Notes: generated by a model from the sequence alone, not told the origin. A DNA stretch of 64,000 nt from Symsagittifera roscoffensis (GCF_963678635.1 NC_087063.1:5182580-5246579), one strand, 5' to 3'. Counted from the stretch's first letter, positions 21,994 through 35,090 are shown. Made by a program: numbers and translations.

Positions 21994-23833
21994 CTGTAAC
22001 AATTTCACACTGCTCAGACGCTGAGCTTATGATGTTGTCAGCCCACCATTCATCGAAACTATTCAAATCCTTCTTCCATATCACTCCCATTTTCTCCCCT
22101 CTTTCTCTCAGCAGTTTTGTTTTCAAGAAAACCTTGTTTTCGTCAGCTAGAGGAAACGCAATATATCTGAAAACTTTAAAATCAGTTATCTTATCTGTAT
22201 CTGATTCTTTTACCGAAGCTATTCTGCGAATAAATTCAACTGAGGTTTGTTGGTTCGATATCTTTTTATTGAGATTCAGATCTGGAACTTTTCTGCTATC
22301 AGCGTTCAAAACTGAGGAATGGACATCAATTATAACCACATAGTCAGGCCCAAACAACAGAAAATTGTTGTTTGCGACTACTTTTGATCTATGTTCGATG
22401 GAACAATTTGGAACAGTTTTTGTTTCGGCACATGCCTCAGGATCATAATCCGGGTCCCACAAATGAAACTGGTTGTGATTGTATCTGAGATCACAAAGAA
22501 CCAAAACTGGTTGTTTAAGACTTGCCAAGATTTTGTGAACTTTTTTGAGGCCATACCAATCGTTGACATTGTCGTATTCTTTTCTTTGCTCTAAGTCGGA
22601 AAGTAATGGAAGGATTTCCCTTGAAGGTTTATTGGGGAAAAATAAGGGCAAGTCTTTGTCCAGACAGTATTTTTCAAATATTGGTCTTCCGTTTTCAATG
22701 TAATCTGTTTTGGTTCTGAATTGCATTTTTGTGTGGTTGCTAAAACTGATTTGTGTAGCTGACAAAAATGAAATATCAGAAATAGAAGTTGTGGCTGTTT
22801 TGACTGATAAAGCCAACCAGTTTTTCTGATCACAATATTCCGAGCGTGGGGACACTTTTTCAGCCGAAATGTTTTCTCCATGCTGCCCGCTCCCAACTTC
22901 ATCAAAATCCCAGCCAGAATTGTCCCGCTCAAGTTTTATTTTCGATTCTGCTATCACTGAGTTCGTCTCATGGTCCTTTTTGTCGCCAGATGGCTGGGTT
23001 TTGTTCCTGTTTTCAACCTTTTCAGATTTATCCTCCTCGATTCGCTCTGGTAGACTCTCAATAGTTTGATCTCTGACAGAACAAAATACTAATAAGACAG
23101 GCAGAACTAAAGTCACAAGTGAGTCATCGCCTATTGAATCATTTCTGGCAGATATTTGATTTTTAACGTTTGTATCCCACCATAATTGGATTTCTTCCAG
23201 CTCCAGCCTAGTTATGCAACCCGTGGTTTCTTGTTTCGGACACGCGTTTGAAAGGTCCAGAAAGTCTGTATCTTTTTCAATGAGAGGAAAACAAATGAAA
23301 GAGAATGTCTTGAACAGTTTCATCAATGAAGCAGATTTTTCTGGCCTTGATAAAATCTTCTCAATCAATTCAATTGACTTCTTCTGATACTGCATTTTGA
23401 TTGAAATATCTTTCTTAAACATTTGGACATTTGCATCGGACTTCATTTCACTAACCTCAATCAGGACAAGATAGTTAGGTCCCAAAATTGTGAAATCGCT
23501 CTTTCCTTCAAGAACCGAAAATAGTGGGTTGTCTTTATCATGCGTATTTGTTTCGGCGTCTGTATCATCATTCCAAATCCGGAATTGCTCGCGATTAAAT
23601 TTGACACCACACAGAACAACTATTGGCTCGTCCAATTTCCTCAACGCTGCGTATACTTTTGAAAACGCATTCCGTGTCACTTCGTCAGACAATTCCGACT
23701 CATCGTAACTTGACAAAAACAAGGGAAGTGTTTCGCCAATGCAATTATCTATAACCAGTTCTCTTCCGAACTCCAGGAAATCGTTTGTTGTTCCCAATGA
23801 TGTGCCACTTCGTTTTTCCACCAGCTTGCTCAT
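21994..23833 (-). CDS. Double NERD-like protein lacking a helicase (gene B)
   Basis: The ATG at 23833 opens a frame that reaches a canonical donor (TTACAG|GTAAGAT) at 21994/21993, giving 613 codons plus one base (phase 1). A pyrimidine tract and AG (TTTTCTTTTCTTAG, ending 23857) lies 23 bases before the ATG. Module 1, about residues 15-255: GVKFNREQFRIW (76-87), EGKSDF with Asp113, IEVS with Glu126, and Ser128 in place of Lys. A charged, low-complexity linker, 256-365. Module 2, about 370-613: YNHNQFHLWDPDYDPEAC (451-468), Asn490 in place of Asp, and IIDVH with Asp503 and His505. Both nuclease sites are therefore defective, while the fold-forming residues are kept. The frame is long and open, which argues for selection in a non-catalytic role such as binding or decoy. 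The 3' exon is not identified. Confidence 0.75.
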
Positions 23834-23856
23834 GATTTCTTCGTGTGATTGATAAA

Positions 23857-25125
23857 CTAAGAAAAGAAAAAGCACTGGAGCTCGCAAACAAATCTGCGAA
23901 CCCCAATCTAGAGGTCGAAAATTTAAAAATCGTTGTCACAACTTGATGACTGGTTTGTCAGCTACTTTAATAATCTGACAGGAGCTTTCTCAGTTCTCGA
24001 AAGAGTTCTTGGTCAACAAAATTTAGGCTTTGACCATAAAGCTTCGAAACTCTAGATAAAGGCTTCAAAATAATGTTCAAAATATTTTTTTTGTAATAAG
24101 TATTTTTGTAACTGCATATCTATTTTTACTGAGAGTTAATTTTTTAAATATAATTTTTCTGTCATCAGAACTAGTACGCCTTCAAACAAAGCCTGCGTAT
24201 TCAAATGTGTTCACATGTCTACAAAATTAGCAAAGAGAATAAAAATTGAAGCTAACATGCCTCTATATACGGCTTCACATCACCATCACGTGCAAAAAAG
24301 TGTGTCACGAGCTATAATAAAAGAACATATAAACTTATAACAAAAAAACTTAGTGGCAACTTGGTTGTCAAAGCTTTATGTAAAACAGTAACATTTGATA
24401 TCAAGAAACATACGAAAGTCTACAGCAAGTAAGAACAAGAAATGAGATGATTTATTTATTTGTTATATTTGCATGCTGAGTACTTTGTTACTAAAAACCA
24501 AATATATCACAAAAACAAATCTCACGAAAAAATCAAACTTGAATTGCAAATTGATTTCAGAACATTTTCACTGGAAACCTATTTCTTAATAATTTTATGA
24601 GAGCGCAGCTGGAAAAAGTTTTATTGCGAGAGAAACTAAACTAATGAAGTGTTGAGAAGAAGGCAGCCATCATTACCTTATTCTACTAAAGTGACATCTT
24701 CACAGATATATCGTTAGTACTTTTTACAAGGAAATGACCAAAGTTGATTGCTGGCTTATTTTGAAAACAAAACATACAAAACTATATCTGCAAGAAATCA
24801 ATAACGTGTCAAGTGAACTTTTTTTATAGCCGCAACACCAATTTTAAAAAAGTTCAAAGCCTGCTAAGTTTCTAAAAGATGTTGCTCACGGCGAATTGCT
24901 TAACACGCAACTAGATATACACAATTTTTATCAGAATCGGCTTTGCATTAAACTTCATCAGCAAAATCTTCTTGTGGCTAATGGAACCAGTTCTAAACGA
25001 GTGTTTATATAAGAGATATAAGAGTAAGATTAAGCTTGGTATTAGACTAAGAAGTTGCACGAATCTATCCGGCCGAAAATAAATTAGCGTGACGAACATA
25101 CGGTGTACCTTATCTGAAATTACTC
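23857..25125. other. No gene seen
   Basis: AT-rich flank upstream of gene B. Short frames (24911-25099 minus) show no coding character. No promoter element is clear. Confidence 0.5.
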
Positions 25126-25370
25126 TACGAGAAAAGCTACCTCTGGCTTAAACTCATCTGGTGCTACCAAAAGTCTCGAACAAGTCCTAACTAAGTTGGA
25201 ATCAGTAAAATTAGAATTAGAAAAAAAACTAAAATTGCAAAAAGTTAGATGGAATAGACAATTTGATAGGCCATAGGATTTGATAAATCTACGCCAATAT
25301 TTCAAACTAAACGAGAAATACCAGGTATTGAACAAGGAACTAAATCACGACGTGATCATCGATTGAACGA
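25126..25370 (+). pseudogene. Coiled-coil coding relic
   Basis: One frame reads SSGATKSLEQVLTKLESVKL, then ELEKKLKLQKVRWNRQFDRP, a stop, then DLINLRQYFKLNEKYQVLN and KELNHDVIID. Heptad-like Leu/Lys/Glu spacing predicts a coiled coil. Only one or two stops interrupt about 75 codons. It lies upstream of the 26.5-31.2 kb retroelement and could be its gag or an unrelated element. Not identified. Confidence 0.3.
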
Positions 25371-26499
25371 CAGACCAAAATACTGATTGATAGTATGATG
25401 CAAACCGCAAAGAGTATTTGTCTTCCCAATCCTTTTCAGTAAACTTAGATTTTCATTCCTTGACATGAGAATAATTCTACTTGAAGAAAAAATTTAACTT
25501 TTTAAATATTCTTCTTGGTGCTTTATAACTATTTTATATAACAAAAAAACTGCTGATAAAAAGGTACACAAGTCGTTCTTTTCATCAAAACCTGCAGTAC
25601 ATTAATTTTGAACACTTGTAAAATTAAAAGTTTATTGAATAAAATAGAAAAAATTAGCAATAGAAATTTTAAAAGTTAATTTTTTAGAACTTCTTATAAT
25701 TATTTACAAAAAATTTGTTGCCTATCAAGAACTCATTTTTCTTCATCTTCGCTTCATCACTTAAAACATAACCAAATTTATTCAAAACTATCATCATTTA
25801 AACTCATAACTCTTAAACACATCTTCAAATTTAAAATATTTGGTAAACTTAAAATTTTAATCAAAAAACTTACCAAGGCCTATCCTTGCTTTTTATTAAT
25901 CTTTAAAACAGATCATCAAGGCTTTCCTTGAATATTCAAATTCAACTTTATATTAAAATTTCTTTCACTCAAATTATTTGATCATCATGGCTTCCCTTGG
26001 ATCAAAAAGAATAGCTTTGTTCTCCCCACCTCATATTTCAGAGTGCCTAGCGACTTCAAACGTCGATTCACTCTCCAATACTTATAAAAACCGAGGACTA
26101 ATAGAAATTTTAGTAAATTAACCAATATAATTAGGACAAACAGTGAAGAACTTCGATTACTCATCATTCACTTGAGCCTTTCCTCTTAACTGACCTAGGC
26201 TAAAACTTTATGATATTAGTAAGTTCTGAGATAGTATCTAACAATCTACTTGTGTTCTGCTTATACCAGAACCTTGTAGATTGATTTACTATTCTCCAAC
26301 CCTTGATCATAAACCAATCCCCTAAGTAAGATTTCGAAAATTTTCATAAAAAAACTGAGCCACGAGAAAATAAACATCATTCTAACTAATCGGTATACTC
26401 TTTCTCCAACCCGTCTTCCTCGACAATCTCTGCCCCAAGTTAAGATAACCACCCAACAATCGTAAGAACTAACAGTTTAAGAAAAAAAATGTAGTACAC
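25371..26499. other. No gene seen
   Basis: AT-rich, with no frame I can support. If the retroelement at 26.5-31.2 kb once had a 5' LTR and gag they should lie here, but I find neither repeated termini nor gag motifs. Confidence 0.4.
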
Positions 26500-28039
26500 C
26501 CAAACACAAAAGACAAATTAATAAAGTACAATCAACAGTAGAAACCCATCCGGACCCTCCTGGAATCGACATTTCAAAAAATTCAGAATTACAATTAAAC
26601 CACATTAACTCTGAAATTACAGATGACGAAAATGAAGCGGAAAATACGCTTTTAATAAACATGCTTCACATCAAAAACGAAACGAAACACCAATCAATTC
26701 CAATTAGTACCAAAAAATTGTAAGCAATTCTAATCCCGAAGAACCAATCAAAAATCAAAACACAAAAAATTATACTCCACGCATTGTTGAAAAAATTTCC
26801 AATATGAACAATATATATCAAAACACCACAAACAGAATATAAACACCAAAAGAAAAAGTTTGGACAATTCTACTCCTTTTAGAAAATACAAAAAAAAATC
26901 ACCAGACCTTGAAATTGATTTTTTAATGGTTTCAGGAGCAGAATCAAATATCAGAAACAGTCTCACAAGCAATGAAATTTAAACTCTACATTCAAAAATT
27001 TCCCTCTTCTAACACCTCAGGTAAATTAGAAAAGCACAAGAGTCAATTCTTACAAACTATGAAAAAAATCATTTACACCTTGCTCCAACCTAAACAATTG
27101 AACAAAGTAAGCTTTTACACAAACCTTCAAACAAATGTTCCACATAACAGATATAAAACAAAATATCGTTTGAATACTACTTTTTACAAAATTGATTCCC
27201 ACTATCAACATCTTGATTAGTAAATTACATGTAAAGGACAAATATACAACAAAAAGTAATACATCTCTAACGGTTTTGCGAAAACTCAATAAACAACCCC
27301 CATTTTTCCCAAAATTTTAATCCAACACTTGACACTATTTTCAAGCATTTTAAATACAAGTTTTTATAAGTCAAGTACATCAATATAATGTTTATCTAAA
27401 AATAAAAAACTATATATGTTAATGTCTCACCTTGAAATATATAAAAGATGTCTCCTCAGATGTAAAATCTCTACATGTCTATAAAAATTCACAATATATA
27501 ATCACCTTGCTTTACAACTCTTAGATTATTGCGAAACAAATGCAACAGTTCACCCATCAGATTAAAGAGCAATCAGAGTAAATAAGTTTCTGCTACTACT
27601 AGATATTTGCCAATCAACCATTCTTAAAGAAGGATTATCTATTAATAATATTACAAATAGTTCTAAACAAAACACGGATTTTTGTAACAAACCCATATTC
27701 CAAATTTCAAAATATACACATGATCAACAAAAACTTCTCTTAAAGTTCAATTTTCAGCGTTCTCAAATTAATCAACAAGGAATTGATCAATTAGCAGAAA
27801 AAATTTTAAAGTACACAATGGTATACGCTGCATCTAAATTTAGCTTTGAATAAACACATTCACCATTACATCTTGCTCTTAAACCGGACGCAGTTTTCAA
27901 AAAATAACAATCAATTAAAGTACCAATCCACTTACAGGATAAAGTAAACAGATTATTAGACGTTCTCGAGCAATATGAAATCATATCAGCAGTAAATGAA
28001 GACAAACAACCAAAGAGAAACTTTTTTTTTAATCACGCC

Positions 28040-28660
28040 ATCATTTTCGTTAAGTGCGAAACACTAAAATTTGTTTTAGACGCAAAATATCTCAATTCCC
28101 TAATTAATGAATCTAAATGTAACTGGCCCATAGAACCAATACAAATAAAACTAACAAAAGTAAATGGACAAAACTACACTACTGCTGACGTGAATAGTGC
28201 ATACAACCAAATACCACTAGAGAAACAATCACGACAACTAAAACAATTCGTTATTGGAAATCAACAAAACGAATTTAACAGACTATTCTATGGGATATCT
28301 ATAGGACCAGCTACTTTTTCAGCATTAATTTTTCGACGAATCATTCGAAGCAAAAATGTTATCACACAATAAGACGATGTTTTCATACAGTCACAAACAA
28401 AGCAAGAAATGTTTATGGTATTAGAATAATATCATCAGATCTTACTAAAGGAAAACATGAAAGCAGCCCCAGACAAATCACATTTTTTTCTCACTCGCGT
28501 TAAATTTCTTGGACATATTATTGAAAGAAGTACAATTACTCTCCTAAATTCGCGAATAGACGCTTTCATAAAAATTCATTCCCCATCTAGCAAAAAAAAA
28601 TCAAAGATTTTCTGGCAATGTTAAATTTTTCAAGAAAATATAATTAAAAATTGCAACTAT
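28040..28660 (+). pseudogene. Reverse transcriptase relic
   Basis: The longest clean stretch is 28190-28372, from NSAYNQIPL through GISIGPATFSALIFRR to VITQ and a TAA replacing the codon before the catalytic DD pair. The LDA and ADVNSAY motifs upstream and LGHIIERSTI downstream are in good order. The polymerase would be dead. Confidence 0.7.
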
Positions 28661-29809
28661 ACTTAAGACCATTTTATAATATGCTCCAACAGCAAAACAA
28701 ACTTGAATGGACATTGGAACATCAGTAACGCTTTGATGAAATAAAACCCTTCTCACAGAGCAAATCTCAAACACAATTCCCGACACAGATCAACCATTCT
28801 ATGCTATGTGCGATGCCTCAAACTTCGGAATTGGTGCAGCACTCTTGCAATAACATAAAAGAACAATGCCATATGTGATTGCAAATTCAAAACTTTTTAC
28901 ACAACCGGAACTTAGACTCTCTACACTTATGAAAAAATGTACAGCTAATAAATATACTCTCACAGAAAATGAATTTTTAATTCTTGGATCAAAACAGTTC
29001 TATTTACAGATCAGAAATTAAAAATTTTTTCTATTTACACAAAAGTTAAACCCAAAGCATAGAGTTTATAGGTTTCAACTTATTCTAATGAAATTCTCAA
29101 AGCTACATGTAATTTGGACAGCTAGAAAAAACTTTTCCCTACGGGACACGCTAGGTCAAAATACACCACCTAAATTAATAACACGGAAACCAAACGTAGA
29201 AATACCACAAAACATAAAATTTTGCCTTGCAGTAAGAATCAACCCCGTTACTACACAAATGAATAATCTAGAAGATATCTATTTTATCTCAATCGCCATA
29301 ATAATCATTATGAAAATGATTTATTAGGAAAAAAGACATTCAAAACAATACCATATTCATCATGGATCAAAAACAATTCACGACAAAAAACATCTAAACC
29401 AACAAAAATACATAAGAATATTCTATTTCCTTTAAAAGAAAAGGAAAGCTTGGCAGACAGCGTAAATTTACCAGGACCCCCTGATTTACGTTCGAATTGT
29501 ACAATTGATAGAATTTCTAATTTGCTAAATTCCAAAGATAATATACCTCTCTCGAAACAAGAAATCCAGATTATCTTTCTTCCAATAACAGAAAAAATGA
29601 CACTAGACTTAGTACCGAAATATCATAAGCTTGACCCCGTCATCAGACCATTTTAATCCTGGCACAAATATAAAACAAAATAAAAAAACCGATATCACAT
29701 TCTTAGGAAATAAAACACATGTTCAATGTTTCCGAAAATTCAACAATACAACAATAATTGAAAACAATGATTTATTGAAATATCACACTCCAGAAACAAC
29801 CTGTCTACC

Positions 29810-30540
29810 ATTAAGTCTCTTAATATCAGCATTCTACATTTCACAATGCTTAATTACAAAAGGACACGAAGAATCAGAAAAACTTATAAAAGTTTCATTA
29901 AAATGTTTTTCCATTTGCACCAATTTGGATAAAAAGTCTTATGTTATGATTGCATAGCATGTCAATTTATGTCAATTTAATCAGCTTTTTCCACAGCAAA
30001 AAACAATTAGCAGACAAAAAAAAACATTTTAAAGCACAAAAACTATATTTTAATCACAGAATATCATTTGACACAAAAGGCCCTATACACCCTCCTCCAA
30101 AGAATTTTCATACCTTATGATGATAATTGATGTATTCACGCACAATGTAGAACTCAACCCTGCACCTCATTGTAATGCCTATTATGCATAAACGACACTT
30201 TACGAAAATTGGATATTAAGATTGGGTTACCCAGAAAACCTTGTAGCAAATAATTTTACTGAATTTATAAACATTAAAATCATCACACTATGTCACCTTT
30301 ATAACAATAAATATAATCCCCGAACATCTCATTCCCCATGGACTAATAGTTTAGTCGAAGATATGAACCGTTCCCTACAAGAATATCTCCGATGTATAAT
30401 AAATCGAAATATATCGAATGATCAACTGACGTAAAGCTATTCCCATTAGCTTATAAATAAAAAAACAGCAACCCTTGGATTATCACCATATGAAATGGTT
30501 TTAAATCAAAAACGACGTAAATTATGTTTACACCTAATTC
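29810..30540 (+). pseudogene. Retroviral-type integrase relic
   Basis: A degraded zinc-binding part (KGHEESEK near 29.86 kb) precedes FDTKGPIHPPP near 30.07 kb, which holds the first catalytic Asp. The frame at 30222-30434 reads NLVANNFTEF (the second Asp has become Asn) and SPWTNSLVEDMNRSLQEYLR (the catalytic Glu is kept). GLSPYEMVLNQK follows. The order matches the DDE core, but the triad is broken. Confidence 0.65.
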
Positions 30541-31137
30541 ATCAAAAAAAAGGTTATTGTCAACCTAGAAAAAACTCAAACTGTTAATAATTACAATTTC
30601 ATACACACAACGAAGATCATTTTCATCATCCACAAGTTTTAAAATTAAACTTTTGAACGCATACAGAATAGATTTGGAAGCGAGATGAAAAAAAAACATA
30701 ATTGAATCTTTCAAAAAAACGCTAAAAAATTATCACAAAGACAGATTATTCGATTTCAAATGAACTCTCATTCTACACCAGCCTCAAATTTGGAAATAGA
30801 GACATATGTTTTAATCCCCAAATTTTATAATACAGAAAGGAATCTATAAAAAAAATGCAACCTATCCAAAAAGGACCATTTCAAATAAGTGAAAAACCTA
30901 CAGACGTTACTTATAAAGTTATCGAACCCAACAGAACAGAAATAATTCAACATAGAAACAATCTTTTACCATACTATTCAAAAGAATAGTAGCCCTTCGC
31001 GAATTAACACAATTGTACTCTTTTAGATGACCAAATGTTTTTGAGAAACCTACCAATAATATTAAACAACAAAGAACGCAAAATCTCGATCAGCTATTAG
31101 TTTTATCTAATAACCAAAAATAATCCGTTACAAACAC

Positions 31138-31412
31138 CCAAAAAAACACTAAAAATTCCAAAAACCGAATACCTTCAAAAACAACGGATTAACCGTAAAT
31201 TAGAAGAAAAAATTAATCAAAGGGGTTTCTAAAATTAGATTTTATTTAATATTTAAGATTGTGGGTTGAAGGTTTTACAATCTTTCCATGATCGATATTT
31301 TGGCCTTGTGGTAATTTTTCTTTTGTTTTTAGTATTCAGGTTTTTTTTCTAATTTACGGTTAATCCTTTGTTTTTGAAGGTATTCGGTTTTTTGAATTTT
31401 TAGTGTTTTTGT
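31138..31412. repeat. Inverted repeat with about 75-bp arms at the retroelement 3' end
   Basis: The arm at 31138-31212, containing CCGAATACCTTCAAAAACAA, recurs as a near-perfect reverse complement at 31338-31412 with about 125 bp between. The left arm coincides with the last codons of the pol relic, so the right arm is an inverted copy of that coding end. Confidence 0.75.
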
Positions 31413-31509
31413 TCGGTGTTTATAATGCATTTTTCTTGGTTATTTGATTAAATTAATAGCTTATCGAGAAGTTTTTTGAATCGCTGATGTTTTTTAAGCT
31501 AACCTCTCA

Positions 31510-33895
31510 TTAGATTGTGTTTAGATTTCAAAAACTTAAAAAGTTCAAAATATTCTCCACTCGCCGTCATTTTGATACTAAAAAACTTATCTTAATCTGG
31601 GGATTTTAATTTGTTGAATTGTTTTCACGAAAAGATTTACCATTTTTTTCATAATTTTTTTTTCATTTGCTTCACAATCACTAATAAAGTTGAACTACAC
31701 TGATATTAAAGATTTTTAGGATGAAATGAACAATTTCTTAAATACTGCTCATTTTTACCCAATATTGTTAAAAATCTTAGCTAATTTTCTAAGACTAAAA
31801 ACACAATAACGCGATTTATTTGAAATTGTACAGTTTTCTCTAAAAACTTTGTCAACTAGATGATACAGTTTGACTTTCTTCTGGGCCATTCTGTTGATTT
31901 ACTTTCTTTCATCTTCCAGTATAACAATTTCTAAGAATTTTTCCGGAATTACAATTTTTTGGAATTACAAAATTCTGGAATTACAATATTATCTCGTCAA
32001 TATTTTCTTTGATGGGATTGTTCGACAAACTTTACAAGTGACAACATGTTTTTTGCTATTGTTTCTCATTCTGATCAATTTTCATTAGTTTTATCAAAAT
32101 GGTTTGCTTAATATTCTATCAATCACAACAACTAGAAAATAAATAGTACAATTTTTTTTCTGTGGAAACCTGCTTGGTTAGTCTTCTTTCATGGATTTTT
32201 CCAAAAGAACACTGTTGACCTAAATTTCTCTAGTGGAACTATTTTAAGACAATTTTTGTATAGCAATTTTGTATCAAGTTTTGAAATAGAAATTATCTAT
32301 AGTGATGAATAGTGATTAAGTGAACTTCTTGTTAAAATAAAAAGATTTTCATTGTCTTCTTTTGAACTTGTTGTAGCCTAGGTAGAAAACTGAAGGTTCT
32401 GGTCAGAAAATTATATTTCAAGATGCGAAAAAAAATTAGTAATCATGAAAGTTAAGAAATGTGCAAAAAGACAGTATAATTACATATAAAACAAAATTTG
32501 AGTTTTTTCTAGTTCTTCTCTCTTTCTTTTCCATGTGCCACACCATGTTTTTTTTCTCAACAGAGTTTAACCCTTCTGTTGAGCCAAAGAGTTTTTTCTC
32601 TTATCTACTATCACAAATTGTTTTAATTTTTCGTCAATCAGTTAAGAAAACTCTGATTGGACTGAAACGAAAGTTTGGGATTTTATGAAAGATCCTTTGG
32701 ATTTTTGTAAAAAAATATTTATTTCTTCGAAAATAGTCATTTGCAGTAAACGCTCTCTTGCAAGCAAATGAAAACTTTTCCATATCACAGAACGGCAATT
32801 TCATCAAATTTTGTTTTTATTTGAATGATACGAAAAACCCCAATTCGCTCTCGATGTTGTCTTAGACATTCCCAATTTTTTTTCTAAATTGTCTCATTCT
32901 CTTACTCTCAATTTTTGAGAAGTTATCCTAAGGGTCATTTTTAAATCAGAGGATTATGATAAGTTCGATACCAAGCTCATTAACTCTTTTTTGATTAGCT
33001 TTTACTTTTCCGTTTCTTCTAAAAACTTCTAACGAGTTCCGATTCTTCTAAAACTTTATTCACTCTCAATAAAATTGTTGAAAAAATTATGAATTGAACT
33101 ATAGGAAAAATTCATATGCAAAGAAAACATTCTCCATTCACTGAAAGATTGTGTTTAGATTTCAAAAATTTGAAAAAGTTCAAAACATTGTCCACCATCA
33201 ATTTTATACTAAAAAACTTATTTTGTTCTGTGGAAATTTGTTTGTTGAGTTGTGTTCATGAAAAAATTTACCGTTTTTTTCGTAATTTTTTTCATTTGCT
33301 TCACAATCACTAATAAAAATTGAAATACACTGATATTAAAAAATTTCAGGATGAAATGAACAATTTCTTAAATACTGCTCATTTTTTACCCAATTTTTTC
33401 AAAAATCTTAGCTAATTTTGTTAGACTCAAATACACAATAACGCGATTTATTTGAAATTGTACAGTTTTCTCTATAAACTTTGTCAACTAGATGATACAG
33501 TTTATCTTTCTTCTGGGCAAATTTGTTCATTTACTTTCTTTCATCATCCAGTAAAATAACAATTTGTAAGAACTTTTCTAGAATTAAAGAAGACTCTGGA
33601 ACCATTTATCTATTCAATAATTTCTTTGGGATTGTTCGACAAACTTTATCAAGTGAAAAAATGTTTTTTGCTATTGTTTTTTATTCATATCAATTGTCAG
33701 TTACTTTAATTAAAATTGTTTGCAAAATAATGTATCAATCACAAAAACTAGATAATAAATATGACATTTGTTTTTGTGTGGAAACTTGATTGGTTAGTTT
33801 TCTTTCCTGGATTTTTCCAGTAGAACACTCTCAAACTCAATTTTCCTAGTGGAATTGCTTTGAAATTTTCGACATGCAAAAATTTAGTATTGCGA
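31510..33895. repeat. Pair of direct repeats of about 760 bp
   Basis: The segment at about 31510-32275 recurs at about 33140-33895 in the same orientation, for example GATTGTGTTTAGATTTCAAA at 31515 and 33146. The copies differ by many small changes and indels. They could be ancient LTRs around a shrunken internal region or a simple segmental duplication with a 1.63-kb period. The 0.86 kb between them holds no recognised gene. Short open frames in both copies are chance. Confidence 0.7.
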
Positions 33896-34640
33896 GTTTT
33901 TTTATATTTCGATCAATTTTTACTCATTTTACACAAACTTCAAAAAATTAATAACAGCCCAATGAATTATTACAGAGGCTCTAAAAACTTCATATAGCTG
34001 TAGGAAGGTACAACCTAAACTTTCTTAGAAAGAATTCAAAAAAAAACTCAAAATATGAATCTGATTTGATAAAAAATGGACTGTTTTCTGACGGTTATGA
34101 AAAGTCGAAAATCTTTGATAGAATATCTTTTTTTCTCAAATGTATACAAGAATACCAAAAATATCACAAAAGTTGTTGAAATGCAAAAATCTTTTTATTT
34201 ATTGGACAAAATATAATTTTAAAAAAGTTAATAAAACGCAAAAATTTCTTCAATTTTTGAAAAATAAGTACTTTTTCTGAAATATTGAAATAATTTCAAT
34301 ATTTCAATGTTTTAACAAGATGCAACAAACGTATCATGTTTCAAAGAAAATATAAAAATGTTTTTTTTTCTACAAGATGCAAAGAATGTTTAGTTTTTGG
34401 CCTTGTGTGCAAATTTTGTTGTTTTTTTAACAAAAGGTGAAAAGCGTTTCAACTTTAATTTTTGTTCATGTGCATTATTTTTCTCGGTAATGTTATATTC
34501 TGGCCAATAAAGAAGTTTTCTTAACACTTTTTTTAAAGTTCCACCTTGAACTTCTCAAACTTTCTCAAAGTTAAGTTGAAATTATAAAGCATATTTATTA
34601 CAAAAGACTAAACAAATATCAAATGGCATTACGAAAAGGA
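33896..34640. other. AT-rich spacer with a short palindrome
   Basis: No gene. A perfect 13-base-arm palindrome (GAAATATTGAAAT) spans 34279-34305. The T-rich and A-rich phrases near 34.2-34.5 kb resemble, in reverse, the tract after the two-frame gene at 9.0-9.4 kb. Confidence 0.45.
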
Positions 34641-35090
34641 GGAGTAGGTTGAAGTTTTCTTGGTTGCTGTGGTGCTGGAGCCATCATTTTTTCTGAAAAC
34701 CTTCAACATCGTCAATTGCGATAGGATTCTCCGCAGCTCGATTTTCCTTCCAAGGAAAGAGGAAATCATCTACTGAATGAGCGATAAAATCTGGTGTGGT
34801 ACCTCGAGATAGTCCAAACCAACCTGGCTGACTATTTCTTCAACCATATACTAGGAACCATCTAGTTCTGGGTGATGGGGACTTGCATCAGATGAGGCTC
34901 GTTAGAGGCTCATTCTCACGAACTCAAAAAGATGCTAGACATGGATTGCGATGTCAATTCGTGCCAAAAAAACTCCAGGCACCGTTTTTTTGCGCTTGGA
35001 TTAGTAATAGAGCAGGCTATAACTCTACCGTTTTACGACAATTTGTTGTTTTTGCTCTGAGAAAACTAATTCGAGTGATAGAAGAAAGAG
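34640..35090 (-). pseudogene. Decayed paralogue of the two-frame gene at 8.4-8.9 kb
   Basis: Reading the minus strand from 35.08 kb gives FSEQKQQ, two stops, then VPGVFLARIDIAIHV, a stop and HLFEFVRMSL, aligning with the 8434-8655 protein. Then MVEEIVSQVGLDYLEV and, in another frame, AHSVDDFLFPWKENRAAENP and IAIDDVEGF align with the 8652-8942 protein. A Pro/Gln-rich end follows. At least three stops and one indel prove decay. The change of frame between the two parts occurs at the same aligned position as in the 8.65-kb copy, so it predates the duplication. Confidence 0.7.

Larger units (their letters stand above)
26500..31235 (+). mobile_element. Decayed LTR retrotransposon (protease, RT, RNase H, integrase)
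   Basis: Remnants follow in normal pol order on the plus strand. An acidic stretch (26.53-26.7 kb) precedes a protease trace near 26.92 kb, DFLMVSGAESNI, where the catalytic DSG has become VSG. RT (27.8-28.65 kb) contains FVLDAKYLNSLI, TTADVNSAYNQIPL and FNRLFYGISIGPATFSALIF. Its YxDD box reads Q-stop-DD near 28.37 kb, and AAPDKSHFFLTRVKFLGHII follows. RNase H lies near 28.8 kb and integrase at 29.8-30.5 kb. Dozens of stops and frameshifts show great age. The type is Ty3/Gypsy-like with Phe-Tyr-Gly-Ile in RT. No LTRs are clear. Confidence 0.7.

Noticed and set aside
22029-23939. Several plus-strand open frames of 60 to 100 codons inside gene B
   Set aside because: They are antisense shadows of the long minus-strand frame, with no independent support.
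31510-33895. Direct repeats as LTRs of the 26.5-31.2 kb pol relic
   Set aside because: Both copies lie downstream of pol, so they cannot flank it.
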